A stretch of 39,141 nt of DNA from a virus. Both the position numbers and the translations under genes were made by a program. Numbering within the stretch: the stretch's first letter is position 1; the number at the start of each line of letters is the position of its first letter. The notes under the pieces are model-generated. The model made no database searches and was not told the DNA's origin. It saw only the letters and a program-made list of their open reading frames with translations. This document shows positions 1-8,700 of the stretch, piece after piece. The stretch covers positions 1 to 39,141 of the IMG/VR virus record IMGVR_UViG_3300002835_000453; one strand, given 5' to 3'.

Positions 1-78
1 AAAGGATCGATGTGGGGCGGGCGTTTCCTCAATTCCGCTGACCTATATCGTTAACATTCACTAGGAGGTGAAATAATT
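1..78 (+). promoter_or_regulatory. Leader of the major capsid gene
   Basis: No gene is recognisable here; the upstream gene must end before the window. A strong SD (AGGAGGTG, 63-70) lies 8 nt before the capsid ATG. A GC-rich block at 12-30 stands out in this AT-rich genome and is nearly the reverse complement of a block in the tail tube leader (3789-3803). A weak -10-like TATATC lies at 43-48 with no convincing -35, so I do not call a promoter. Confidence 0.5.
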
Positions 79-1062
79 ATGGCAGAAGAAATTTTAGAAA
101 AGGCTGCTGCTACAGGATCTATCGTTTCTGGTGGTATTGGAGGTGTAAGCACCCCAGCCGCAGGAGACCTTGGTGTTGCAGGAAGTTCCGCTAATGACGG
201 AGGTATTCTTGCTCCTGAGCAATCACGCCAATTTATCGAATACATATTCGAACAACAAGTACTAGCAAGAGATGGACGCAGAGTAACAATGCGTACAAAC
301 GCTGCTGAACTTGAAAAACTTAACGTTGGAGAACGTGTAATCCGTGCCGCTGCACAAGCAGATGCAACTTACACAAACGCTGGTGTTACTTTCACAAAGG
401 TAGAAATCTCTACAAAGAAGATTCGTCTTGACTGGGAAGTATCAACTGAAGCACTCGAAGACAACTTGGAAGGTGCAGGATTGGAAGACCACTTGGTCCG
501 TACAATGACTCGTGCTTTCGCAAATGATCTCGAAGATCTCGCAATCAACGGAGTAGGTTCTGGTTCAAATGCATTCTTGAACATCATGGAAGGTTTTGTT
601 GCAAAAGAAGACACTTCTACAAACACTGCAACATTCGGTACAGATATCGAAGACTTACAAGCACTTGTGCTTGCAATGCCTCGTAAATATCGTGCTTCAC
701 GTTCAGCAATGAAGTTCTATGCAGACACAGAAACAGTATCAAACATTATCAACGGCCTTGGCTCTTCAGGTAACCTGAACAGCGAAAGAATCGTTGAAAG
801 AGTTGTTGCTGGTCAAGAACCACAAATCCTCGGTGCTCCATTGCAGTACCGTGTACTAGGTCTTCCTTTATTGGAAGTTCCTTTGATGCCTGCAAACCGT
901 GTATCTCTAACATTCCCTGAAAATCGTATTTGGGGTTTCCAAAGAGATGTCACAGTTCATCGTGAATTCCAACCTAAGAAAGATACAGTAGAATATACTG
1001 TCTTCTTACGTTTCGGCGTTCAAGTTGAAGAAACCAGTGCTATCGCAGTTGCACAAGGATAA
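79..1062 (+). CDS. Major capsid protein (HK97 fold)
   Basis: This 327-residue protein is the likely shell subunit of the icosahedral head. It has a flexible Gly/Ala/Ser-rich N-terminus (about 1-45), then a region reading KIRLDWEVSTEALEDN (about 112-127) that resembles the spine-helix region of HK97-type capsid proteins, and a C-terminal beta-rich stretch ending near VEYTVFLRFGVQV. No large scaffold (delta) domain is obvious, so a separate scaffold or protease gene may sit upstream. The start is set by a perfect SD 8 nt before ATG. Codon use is unusual for the window: Arg is mostly CGT, Ile ATC, Asn AAC, Phe TTC, consistent with very high expression. A terminator follows directly. The fold call rests on motif pattern and position before connector genes. 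Confidence 0.88.
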   Translation: MAEEILEKAAATGSIVSGGIGGVSTPAAGDLGVAGSSANDGGILAPEQSRQFIEYIFEQQVLARDGRRVTMRTNAAELEKLNVGERVIRAAAQADATYTNAGVTFTKVEISTKKIRLDWEVSTEALEDNLEGAGLEDHLVRTMTRAFANDLEDLAINGVGSGSNAFLNIMEGFVAKEDTSTNTATFGTDIEDLQALVLAMPRKYRASRSAMKFYADTETVSNIINGLGSSGNLNSERIVERVVAGQEPQILGAPLQYRVLGLPLLEVPLMPANRVSLTFPENRIWGFQRDVTVHREFQPKKDTVEYTVFLRFGVQVEETSAIAVAQG

Positions 1063-1082
1063 TATCCTTAACAACTAATTAG

Positions 1083-1120
1083 AGAGGGGAGCAGAAATGT
1101 TCCCCTCTTATTTATTTATT
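1083..1120 (+). terminator. Intrinsic terminator after the capsid gene
   Basis: AGAGGGGA (1083-1090) pairs perfectly with TCCCCTCT (1101-1108) across a 10-nt loop, followed by TTATTTATTTATTTAT. It lies 20 nt after the capsid stop and just before a new promoter, so it should cap the abundant capsid transcript. A near copy occurs at 38874-38899. Confidence 0.8.
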
Positions 1121-1126
1121 TATAAA

Positions 1127-1135
1127 TGATATAAT
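1127..1135 (+). promoter_or_regulatory. Extended -10 promoter for the connector genes
   Basis: TGATATAAT is a perfect TGnTATAAT extended -10, with no clear -35. Predicted transcription start is near 1142, followed by an SD (AGAGGTG) and ATG 1153. It restarts transcription after the capsid terminator at a presumably lower level. Confidence 0.65.
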
Positions 1136-1152
1136 AATTTAGAGGTGTATTA

Positions 1153-2025
1153 ATGGAAATTTTAAGATTAAATAATTCTACTTCATTATCTGCATCATTT
1201 TCTGGACTAACAGCAAGCGGATCATATACTTTAGATCTAGATGATTTAATAACATCTACCTCATACTCAGCAAGTGCTATAGCAAACCAATCAGGGCTTG
1301 CAGTATTTACACTTCCAAATCATTACCTAACATATACTGGCCAACTCTCCGTTTCAGTAAAAGATAACTTAGATAACATAGTAAACATGACAAATCTAGA
1401 TGTAATAAGACCATATTGCAATATAGCATCAACTGCTTCATTATTAAATATTAAAACTTCAGAGGCTACAGAATATGAAAGAATTGCTAGATATATTATA
1501 GATTCACATACAGGTGGATTTAATTATGTAAGAAAAGAAAAAGAGTTTATTGGGGATGGAACTGATCAACTTTTAATTGATGAAAATATTCATAATTTAT
1601 ATAAGTTGTATGAGAATGGAGAACTTATTTATGATTCTACCTCGGAAAGCAATGAATCAACATATAGAGTTAATAAACAATTGAATGCTATTGTTCTTGA
1701 TATTCCAGAAACTAATAGAATAAATTATCCTAAAATATGGAGAGATAGATTTTTAGATGTAGACTTTTTTGACGGGTATGAATATGTGGTTGATGGAGAC
1801 TTTGGATGGAGGGTTATTCCTCAAGATATCCAAGAGGCATCTCAACTATTGATGCAAGATATAGTTCAAGATAATCTAAGATATATTAATAAGTACATAG
1901 AGTCTTTTGATAATGATGACTTTAAGATTAAGTTTTCTAAAAATTGGACATCTACTACTGGAAATCGTATTGTAGATAGAATATTGGAGAAGTATCAAAA
2001 GTCTATTCGTGTCGGAGTGTTGTAA
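1153..2025 (+). CDS. Putative head-tail adaptor (connector) protein
   Basis: The 290-residue product has two parts. Residues 1 to about 95 are Ser/Thr-rich and beta-like, resembling an Ig-like decoration module. Residues about 95-290 contain the pattern PQDIQEASQLLMQDIVQDN, which resembles the helical core of gp6/gp15-type head-tail connectors, and a C-terminal helix (RIVDRILEKYQ). Its place directly after the capsid gene and before the stopper-like gene supports an adaptor that docks on the portal ring. It abuts the next gene (stop 2023-2025, ATG 2026). The specific role is inferred from synteny. Confidence 0.6.
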   Translation: MEILRLNNSTSLSASFSGLTASGSYTLDLDDLITSTSYSASAIANQSGLAVFTLPNHYLTYTGQLSVSVKDNLDNIVNMTNLDVIRPYCNIASTASLLNIKTSEATEYERIARYIIDSHTGGFNYVRKEKEFIGDGTDQLLIDENIHNLYKLYENGELIYDSTSESNESTYRVNKQLNAIVLDIPETNRINYPKIWRDRFLDVDFFDGYEYVVDGDFGWRVIPQDIQEASQLLMQDIVQDNLRYINKYIESFDNDDFKIKFSKNWTSTTGNRIVDRILEKYQKSIRVGVL

Positions 2026-2481
2026 ATGTTACCTAAGTCAAGTTTAGATGATGTCTTATACCCTATGACTGCAGAGATATATTACGCAGATACTAAGCAA
2101 GATGAGTTAGGATCAATGAAGAAAACCTGGGTATATGATAGAACTATTAAATGTTCAACTATATCTCAAGCATCAGATAAAACAACTTTAAGTCCTGAAA
2201 GTGTTAATGTTAAATCATTATTTGAATTAAATGCTGATGCTATATTAAGAACTAATGATAATATACAAAAAAAGAAAAATGGTACTTTTTACCCAATATC
2301 TGAAATACTTATAACAGATATAAAAGATCCTAGGGGAGATTATGTTTGGGAAGATACATTGAATAAAAGGGTTCAATTTGAATTAAAATCATTTGTAATA
2401 CAGTATGGTCCAGACCATAATAAACAATTTTATAAAGGATACTTGTCTAGGTCTAAAAAACAAGAAGAGGTATTATACTAA
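2026..2481 (+). CDS. Putative head-closure (stopper) protein
   Basis: This 151-residue beta-rich protein starts with a pattern (IYYADTKQDELGSMKKTWVY) typical of phage head-closure proteins, where a tag-side strand carries 'D/E-x-G-x-x-x-K-x-W'. Stoppers form the ring below the adaptor and keep DNA in the filled head. SD GGAG lies about 9 nt before ATG. The stop shares one base with the next ATG (TAATG), so translation is probably coupled. The function comes from gene order and the short N-terminal pattern, not from catalytic residues. Confidence 0.55.
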   Translation: MLPKSSLDDVLYPMTAEIYYADTKQDELGSMKKTWVYDRTIKCSTISQASDKTTLSPESVNVKSLFELNADAILRTNDNIQKKKNGTFYPISEILITDIKDPRGDYVWEDTLNKRVQFELKSFVIQYGPDHNKQFYKGYLSRSKKQEEVLY

Positions 2482-3173
2482 TGATACGTACCTCTTTTGA
2501 TACTAAGAAAATGACTAAAACTATAAATAATATTATTCAGTATTCAAATGGATATCTTGATGAAACAAAGAAAAGTGAAAGCAAAATAGCATCTAAAATT
2601 GCTAGAATAAGCGTCAAAACATTTTATGATTATTTAGATGGTTTAGCAAGGATGCATCCAGAAATGCTACATCATGTTTATGAATGGGGCGAAATAGGCA
2701 ATCCTGGAGAAAGACTTTTTAATTTAAAAACAATATCTGTTGGAAAGTCCGTTAGTGTTGATGGTGAACTAACTCAATCTTCAAGCATTAAAGATGGTTC
2801 TACTGAACCATTTTATGATAAAGCAAGCATTATGGAATATGGAGAAACGGTAACAGTTTCAGAGAAAGAAGCACAGTCCCTATTCTTTGAAATAGATGGA
2901 GAAGAGTTTTTTAGAAAGGGACCTATAACAATAGCAAATCCTGGAGGAGAAGCAGTTAGAGGATCTTTTGTTAGATCTTTTAATGAATTTTATAAAAACT
3001 ATTTCTCTCAAATATATTTAAGATCTATAAAATTTTATCAACATCTAGAAAATGCAAATGCCTATAAAAAAAATATTAAAGGATCTACTATAAGTAGTAA
3101 TCCTAGAAATTTAGGTAAGAATTCTGCAATGCAATGGATAGCAACTATGCCAGGAGATGATTTCATTGGCTAG
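2481..3173 (+). CDS. Putative neck or tail-completion protein
   Basis: A 230-residue protein in the place where siphoviruses encode an HK97 gp10-like neck or tail-completion factor. It has an N-terminal helical region (about 1-55) and a beta-rich middle with HHVYEWGEIGNPGERLF (about 64-80), a pattern I have seen in minor tail or neck proteins of actinophages. SD AAGAGG precedes its ATG, which overlaps the previous stop. It is followed by a gene starting within its last codons. No enzymatic motif is visible. Confidence 0.5.
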   Translation: MIRTSFDTKKMTKTINNIIQYSNGYLDETKKSESKIASKIARISVKTFYDYLDGLARMHPEMLHHVYEWGEIGNPGERLFNLKTISVGKSVSVDGELTQSSSIKDGSTEPFYDKASIMEYGETVTVSEKEAQSLFFEIDGEEFFRKGPITIANPGGEAVRGSFVRSFNEFYKNYFSQIYLRSIKFYQHLENANAYKKNIKGSTISSNPRNLGKNSAMQWIATMPGDDFIG

Positions 3174-3768
3174 TCCTATATTGCTTCCAGACATTAAAGA
3201 TCCTCAATTTTGGACCATGTCTGCTAGTGTGGCAGCAGAAGATGTTACTTTGAATATTTTAAAGTATGCTTTTAATGAACTTATTCAACTTCCAGGGTTT
3301 GCTAAGTATGGACAAATTAAAGATACTAATGGTCTTATGGTTGTACCTATATACCCTGTAACAAATGCTGGGGTAAGACTACCAGAGACATCTATTCCAG
3401 ATGAACTAACAATAATTTATGATGATTTTATAAAGTCTAGATCTGGAGAGTATAAATACTTTTATCCTATAAAGGGTGTTCAGTCAAGATTTAAGGTAAC
3501 AACATATGACTATGCTGTAACAAGGATTATTACTAATAGGTTGGTAGAAATTATAGATAGGGAAGATGAGGCTGCCTCAGACATTAATGGCTTTATGAGG
3601 CAATATTACGGGGGGAATCATAGAATTATGCTTCATTGTGTAAATGCTTATCAAACAACATACTTAAAAGACGCTACTACCTTAGATGATCAAAGAAGTG
3701 TTTTTTCTCAAGATATTATAATAAAGGCAGACTATCATATGCTGCCAATAAATAGTAAGTTTGCATAA
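3166..3768 (+). CDS. Putative tail terminator protein
   Basis: The product (about 200 residues) lies just before the tail tube gene, the usual place of the tail terminator that caps the tube and joins it to the neck. It is a mixed alpha/beta protein with no recognisable enzymatic motif. An ATG exists at 3157, but it directly abuts the SD (AGGAG, 3152-3156), while TTG 3166 lies 9 nt from that SD in the same frame. I therefore prefer the TTG start, which overlaps the previous gene by 8 nt. Function is by synteny only. Confidence 0.5.
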   Translation: MASPILLPDIKDPQFWTMSASVAAEDVTLNILKYAFNELIQLPGFAKYGQIKDTNGLMVVPIYPVTNAGVRLPETSIPDELTIIYDDFIKSRSGEYKYFYPIKGVQSRFKVTTYDYAVTRIITNRLVEIIDREDEAASDINGFMRQYYGGNHRIMLHCVNAYQTTYLKDATTLDDQRSVFSQDIIIKADYHMLPINSKFA

Positions 3769-3776
3769 ACAAGATA

Positions 3777-3830
3777 TATAATTGTACTGAGGAACGCCCC
3801 CACTATTAAAAACTAGAGGAGGAAAAAAAC
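3777..3830 (+). promoter_or_regulatory. Promoter and leader of the tail tube gene
   Basis: A consensus -10 TATAAT (3777-3782) is followed by a roughly 40-nt leader with the GC-rich block GAGGAACGCCCCCAC (3789-3803) and a strong SD (AGAGGAGG, 3815-3822). There is no TG extension or convincing -35. A dedicated strong transcript fits the need for many tube subunits. Confidence 0.5.
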
Positions 3831-4505
3831 ATGGCTTATACTCGTGGAGATTCAAAACAGATTATCGTAGGTGCCGCAGCACTTTTTATCGGAGACTATT
3901 CATTAGAATATTATGAAGCACTTTCCGCATACAAATTTTCTGCAGCCGCAGCAAGTGCAAACGGACTTCCAGCATTCGTACAAGGTACAAGTTTTAAAGA
4001 AACTTTATCAGGCGGAGCAGGAGACGCAGCATATTGGTCAAACGTAGGCTACACAATGAATGGTTTGGAAATGCAATTCCAACCAGACTTTGGTGAAGTT
4101 CAAGTTGATCAATTACTAGACGTTGCTCGTTTGTACAAGCAAGGAATGACCGTAAGTTTAGTCACCGCATTTGGTGAAGCAACTTTGGAAAACCTTGTAA
4201 CTGCAATTGCAGGAGATGATGCTGACCTAACAGGCAACTCATCTACATCTAATGGTCAAACACTTGAGTTATTGTCTGGAGATATCGGAGACGTACCATT
4301 GGAGCGAGCAATCGCTGCAGTTGGTCCAGGAACTGGTGACCCAAACACAACTAAAGAACGTGTCTATGTTGCAAACCGTGCACTTTCAATTGAAAATGTA
4401 ACAGTTTCAGCAAAACGTGACGAACCATCAATGTTTGAAGTAACATTCCGCTTGCTCTCAGCAGCAAACGGATCTTACGGAAAAATTGTTGATCGTACCG
4501 TTTAA
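3831..4505 (+). CDS. Major tail (tube) protein
   Basis: A 224-residue protein predicted to stack in rings to form the tail tube. It is rich in Ala, Gly, Ser and Thr, with a beta-strand pattern ending in VSAKRDEPSMFEVTFRLLS, which resembles the closing strands of siphovirus tube proteins. Its location just before the frameshifted chaperone pair and tape measure gene is diagnostic in long-tailed phages, although here a cupin gene intervenes. Like the capsid gene, it uses CGT, AAC, TTC and ATC codons and many C-ending codons, in contrast to flanking genes. It has its own promoter, strong SD and terminator. Confidence 0.82.
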   Translation: MAYTRGDSKQIIVGAAALFIGDYSLEYYEALSAYKFSAAAASANGLPAFVQGTSFKETLSGGAGDAAYWSNVGYTMNGLEMQFQPDFGEVQVDQLLDVARLYKQGMTVSLVTAFGEATLENLVTAIAGDDADLTGNSSTSNGQTLELLSGDIGDVPLERAIAAVGPGTGDPNTTKERVYVANRALSIENVTVSAKRDEPSMFEVTFRLLSAANGSYGKIVDRTV

Positions 4506-4526
4506 GATAAATTCATAAACACTTAG

Positions 4527-4553
4527 CCCACTCTCTTTAAGGGGGTGGGTTTT
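4527..4553 (+). terminator. Intrinsic terminator after the tail tube gene
   Basis: CCCACTCTC (4527-4535) pairs with GGGGGTGGG (4541-4549), with two G-T wobbles and loop TTTAA, followed by TTTT (4550-4553). It insulates the tube transcript from the cupin gene. Confidence 0.7.
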
Positions 4554-4554
4554 G

Positions 4555-4563
4555 TGCTATAAT
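4555..4563 (+). promoter_or_regulatory. Extended -10 promoter for the cupin gene
   Basis: TGCTATAAT matches TGnTATAAT perfectly and starts 2 nt after the terminator T-run. The -35 region is occupied by the terminator hairpin and has no consensus. Predicted start is near 4570, then SD AGGAAAGG (4573-4580) and ATG 4586. Confidence 0.68.
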
Positions 4564-4585
4564 TTTTATCTAGGAAAGGTAAGAA

Positions 4586-4981
4586 ATGTCTTTTTATTTA
4601 GGTCAAATAGAAATTTTAAATCCAGCAATAAACCTATCTACAGTTAAAGATGGTAGAGGTGCAATTCTAAGTTGGGTATCAGAAGAAGATATAAAAGAGT
4701 TTACTATGTTATATTTTTACCCACATCAAACTAGGGGAAATCACTATCATCCAGAATTTGTTGAATATTTTTTAGTAACAGAAGGATCTATAATTTTAAC
4801 AACAATAGACAGTAATACAGGTGAGCAACTTAGCATAACGGGGGGTAGGGGATTTTGTTTTAGAACCCCTATTGGAGTTCCTCATGCTACAAATGCACTT
4901 GAATTTTCAACATGCATATCCTTATTGACAAAAACTTGGGATTCTTGCGATAGTCCGATTGTCCAACAGCCTTTGTTTTAA
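4586..4981 (+). CDS. Cupin-fold protein inside the tail module
   Basis: A complete small single-domain cupin (131 residues). Motif 1 is G51-N-H53-Y-H55 with E60 and G67. Motif 2 is G89, P95, G97, H100 and N103. His53, His55, Glu60 and His100 are the usual metal-binding set. The GNHYHPEFVEYFLVTEG pattern resembles sugar-nucleotide isomerase or epimerase-like cupins (FdtA/WxcM or CapF C-terminal type), so modification of a sugar is possible, but a dioxygenase or plain metal-binding role cannot be excluded. It sits between tube and chaperone genes with a terminator and promoter before it and another promoter after it. That makes it an independently transcribed 'moron' rather than a structural gene. 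Confidence 0.8.
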   Translation: MSFYLGQIEILNPAINLSTVKDGRGAILSWVSEEDIKEFTMLYFYPHQTRGNHYHPEFVEYFLVTEGSIILTTIDSNTGEQLSITGGRGFCFRTPIGVPHATNALEFSTCISLLTKTWDSCDSPIVQQPLF

Positions 4982-5000
4982 GTCTGTTTTATGCTATAAT
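4973..5000 (+). promoter_or_regulatory. Promoter for the tail chaperone and tape measure operon
   Basis: A -35-like TTGTTT (4973-4978), a 16-nt spacer and TGCTATAAT (4992-5000) give a good extended -10 promoter overlapping the end of the cupin gene. SD AGGAGG (5015-5020) and ATG 5026 follow. It probably drives 5026 onward through the tail genes. Confidence 0.65.
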
Positions 5001-5025
5001 TTTAATATATCCATAGGAGGATTTA

Positions 5026-5370
5026 ATGGCAACAAGTGTTTACCAAGTTGTAGAGATAGAGTTAATAGACGGTACAAAGTTAACTTTAAGACCTTTAAAA
5101 ATTTCTTTATTAAGAGATTTTATGAAAAAGTTTCAGGGGTTAGATAACGTAGATGTAGCATCAGATAACGATAAATCAATGGATTTATTAATAGATTGTG
5201 TTCAAATTGCTATGCAACAATACAGTCCAGAATTATCAACAGACAGAAAAAAACTAGAAGATGTAATTGATTTACCAACAGTATACAAAATAATTGAAAT
5301 TGCTTCAGGGGTTAAACTTAACGACCCAAACCTTCTAGCCGCAACAGCGGCTCTAAGTGGTCAGATTTAG
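5026..5370 (+). CDS. Tail assembly chaperone, short form (gpG-like)
   Basis: This 114-residue acidic helical protein is the unshifted product of the G/GT-type chaperone pair that binds the tape measure protein and tube subunits during tail assembly and is absent from the finished virion. SD AGGAGG is 5 nt before ATG. Near its end, the in-frame heptamer C-CCA-AAC (5325-5331) lets a fraction of ribosomes move to the -1 frame and read on to 5708. The position directly upstream of the tape measure gene, the size and the frameshift site together make the call firm, although sequence conservation in this family is low. Confidence 0.83.
   Translation: MATSVYQVVEIELIDGTKLTLRPLKISLLRDFMKKFQGLDNVDVASDNDKSMDLLIDCVQIAMQQYSPELSTDRKKLEDVIDLPTVYKIIEIASGVKLNDPNLLAATAALSGQI
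5325..5357 (+). other. Programmed -1 ribosomal frameshift site
   Basis: The slippery heptamer C-CCA-AAC (5325-5331) has the X-XXY-YYZ form in the zero frame. Five nt later, AGCCGC (5337-5342) pairs perfectly with GCGGCT (5347-5352) over loop AACA, and CTT (5332-5334) pairs with AAG (5355-5357) beyond a CT/CT internal loop. After slipping, frame reading continues from CCT 5331 without stop to 5708. All classical elements of a -1 frameshift cassette are present. Confidence 0.87.
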
Positions 5371-5708
5371 ATCTTGTACCTATAGAATCTGAAGTATTTC
5401 TTCTTGGTAATTGGAAAGATTATCAAGAATTGGAGGATAGTTTATCGATGCCTGAGTTAGTGGCCATTCTCGAAGCAAAAAGAGAAAAAGACCATACTGA
5501 CAGAAAATTTTTAGGTGCCTTGCAAGGTGTTGACATAGACAAGGGTACTAGTGCTGACGCACAAGATGAATGGGAAAGAATAAAAGCAAAGGCTTTTAGT
5601 AAAGGTAAAAGTAATAACCCTAATGATATTGTTTCTTTAAATGGGGCTGCAGCAAAAAGGGCTGGCTTTGGAATTGGGGAGGGCCTTGATTACGAGGTAA
5701 TTGATTAA
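5331..5708 (+). CDS. Tail assembly chaperone extension (T part of G-T fusion)
   Basis: Read after the -1 shift, this adds 125 residues to the first 102 of the upstream gene, giving a fusion of about 227. The added segment starts PSSRNSGSKWSDLDLVP, contains an acidic core (WKDYQELEDSL, SMPELVAILEAKREKDHTDRKFLGALQGVDID) and ends at a stop that overlaps the tape measure ATG (TAATG). Independent initiation at TTG 5430 would give 92 residues but would lack the conserved-looking first part and has no good SD. The fusion therefore probably is the real product, made at a low ratio and binding the tape measure protein. Confidence 0.82.
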   Translation, partial: PSSRNSGSKWSDLDLVPIESEVFLLGNWKDYQELEDSLSMPELVAILEAKREKDHTDRKFLGALQGVDIDKGTSADAQDEWERIKAKAFSKGKSNNPNDIVSLNGAAAKRAGFGIGEGLDYEVID

Positions 5709-8700
5709 TGGCTGAAAATATAAATACTAATATTAATATTGATGTTAATATTGCAGAGGCTCTTGGCAAATTAAAGTCTTTAGAAAAACAAATACAATCA
5801 TTTAATAAGAATATTATTCAAGGTAGTGCTCAAGCACGAAGTGTACAAAATGATTTTAATGCAAGTTTAATTCACAATATAAACGCCACTGGAAAATTTA
5901 CTGCCTCTATGGGCAAAGTTCATACAGAAACTGAAAGATTTACTAACGCTTTAGAAAAAAATAAATTTTCTGCTAGAGAATATTTTAGATATTCAATGGC
6001 CTCTACAAAAACCTTTGGAAAACTATTTGGAAAAGAATTTAGCACTATTACAAAAGTTGCTGAAGAAAGAGTAAAAGAATTACAGGCTAGACATATAGAA
6101 CTTGGTCGTGCTGCAGATGGTGCTATGAGAGCAGTAAAGATTGTTCCTAAATCTCTTGATTACTCAAAAGCAACTACTTCTATGCAATTAGCAATACAAA
6201 AACAACAAATATTTAATAAGTTATTAGATACTGGAACAACCAAACTTTTAAATTTTGGTAAAAATACTCAATGGGCTGGTCGTCAGTTGATGGTGGGTTT
6301 TACAATTCCACTTACTATTTTAGGGTCTACAGCAATTAGAACATTTAAAGATATGGAAATGCAGGCAATAAGATTTAAAAAAGTATACGGAGATATGTTT
6401 ACATCTAAATCAGAAACAGACGCTGCTTTAGTAAGTATTAAAAAACTAGCAAACGAATATACAAAATATGGTGTTACCGTAGTAGATACTATGAAGATGG
6501 CTGCAGATGCAGCCGCTGCTGGCAATGCTGGAAAACAATTAGAGAATGTTGTTGCTCAAGCAACAAAACTATCGGTGTTGGGTGGTGTAGCACAAGATCA
6601 GGCCCTAGAGGCCACAATCGCTATTCAAAACGCTTTTGGTGCTACTGGAAAAGAACTAGATAAAACTATTAATTTTTTAAACGCAGTTGAAAACCAAACA
6701 GTAGTTGCATTAGATGATATTACTCAGGCAATTCCTAAAGTAGCCCCAGTTATTAGACAACTTGGTGGAGACATAGAAGACTTAGCATTTTTTATGGCAG
6801 CAATGCAAGAAGGTGGGGTTGCAGCATCAGAAGCAGCAAACGCACTAAAATCTGGTCTTGCTTCTTTAATTAACCCATCTAAAGCAGCAAAAAAAATGGC
6901 AGATGAACTTGGTATTAGTTTAGATGGAATTGTAGAAGGAAATGCTGGTAATCTAAGAGCAACAGTTCTTGCATTTTCAGAATCATTAAAACCATTAGAC
7001 GATTTAGCAAAATCAAGATTGATTGAAACAATATTTGGTAAGTATCAATTTGCAAGACTTTCTACCCTGTTTGAAAATGTTAGCAAAAGTGGAACTCAGG
7101 CATCTAGAGTTTTAAGAATTACAGCAGCATCTGCTGAAGAATTAGCAATAATGTCAGAAAGAGAATTAGGTGTTACTGCAGACTCTGCTGCAGTTAAATT
7201 TACGGCATCAATAGAAAAATTAAAAATGTCACTAGTTCCATTAGGAGAACAATTTGCAAAAATATTAACTCCAGTAGCAGAATTTTTAACTAAGGCTATG
7301 GAAAAATTTAATAATTTTTCTGACGGAACAAAAAGAGCAATAACTACTGTGCTTGCAGTTCTTGGAGGAATTGGGCCAGTAGTGTTAATGGGTATAGGTC
7401 TTATTGGCAACGGTATAGCAAACTTTTTAAAGGGTATAAATTTATTAAGAAAAGGATATCAAAATATAGTTCTTGGTAGTGGGGAGTTGGGTAGAGCCAC
7501 AAACTATTTAAGTATGGAGCAGTTAGAAGCATTGTCTGTAGCAAATAATTTACACAGTGCTCATAAAATGTTAACTAGTCAATTTGCTATGGAATCAAAT
7601 GCAGTTGCTACACTTACTACAGCATATAGACAGGCAGCCACTGCTGCAGCAGCATTTTCTAAGGCAAACCCAGGAATGGTCATGCCAACGCCAGGAAGGG
7701 GCCCTAGGACTCCTGGAAGAAGAATGGCTACTGGAGGTTGGGTTCCTGGTACTGGAAATACAGACAGCGTTCCAACCGTATTGATGCCTGGAGAATTTGT
7801 TGTTCGTAAAGATGCAGCACAGGCTAATTCACAAACTCTTGAAAGAATGAATAATGGTGGTCAGACATACAGAACAAAAGGAACTCCTAGTTTTGGAAAA
7901 ATGGAATACAGAGAATTTGGATCACAAAGTCAACAAGGTGGTTCTACAGTTTTTGCACATGCTCAAGATAATGTTGAGGTAATACAAGGAAATGATTTAT
8001 ATAAGTTATTAGATTTAGAATCATCAGATAAAATATTTAATCCATTAAAATTAGCAAAAGAATTTGGTTTAGATTTAACAGATATTAAATCTACAGCACT
8101 TGTTGCGGGAGATTTTGGATTAGGATTAGATAAAGGATTAAATTCTGACTTAAATATTGCAAATGATCCAGCAAAACCTGGGGTACTAGGACAAGATTTA
8201 ATAGACTCTATAGTTGAAAATGCTAAACTTGACTCTAAAAAAGCAAGGGAAGATAGAAATAGACTTGCTTCTTCATTAGGTTTAGATGTTAAAGGAAAGA
8301 GTAAAACTCAAGTAGATATGTTATTTGAAAAAATTGTAAAGGTAGTAAAAGAAGGTGGGGTTATTGATCCTGGTGCTGAATATTCAGATAAAGGTGGAAA
8401 TGGAAAAAGATCATTTTATAGAGATGGAAGTAATTTAATTGAAAGAGCAATTTTAGAATCAGGAATTGCATTAAGTCCAGAACAAGCAAAATCAAAAGTA
8501 GCAAATGCAAAAACAAAAGCAAGAGAATTAAGATTACAGATGAACAATCCTATATTAAAAAAATTAGAAGCAGAAGGAGTTGTAAGAAAAGATGGTAAAG
8601 GTGGATATGAAGTAATTAAGGGAGCCATGAGGGGTACTAGAATATCTCCTAGAATTACACAAACTCCTCGTGCAATGTTTTCAAGACTGCAAGAAGTTAT

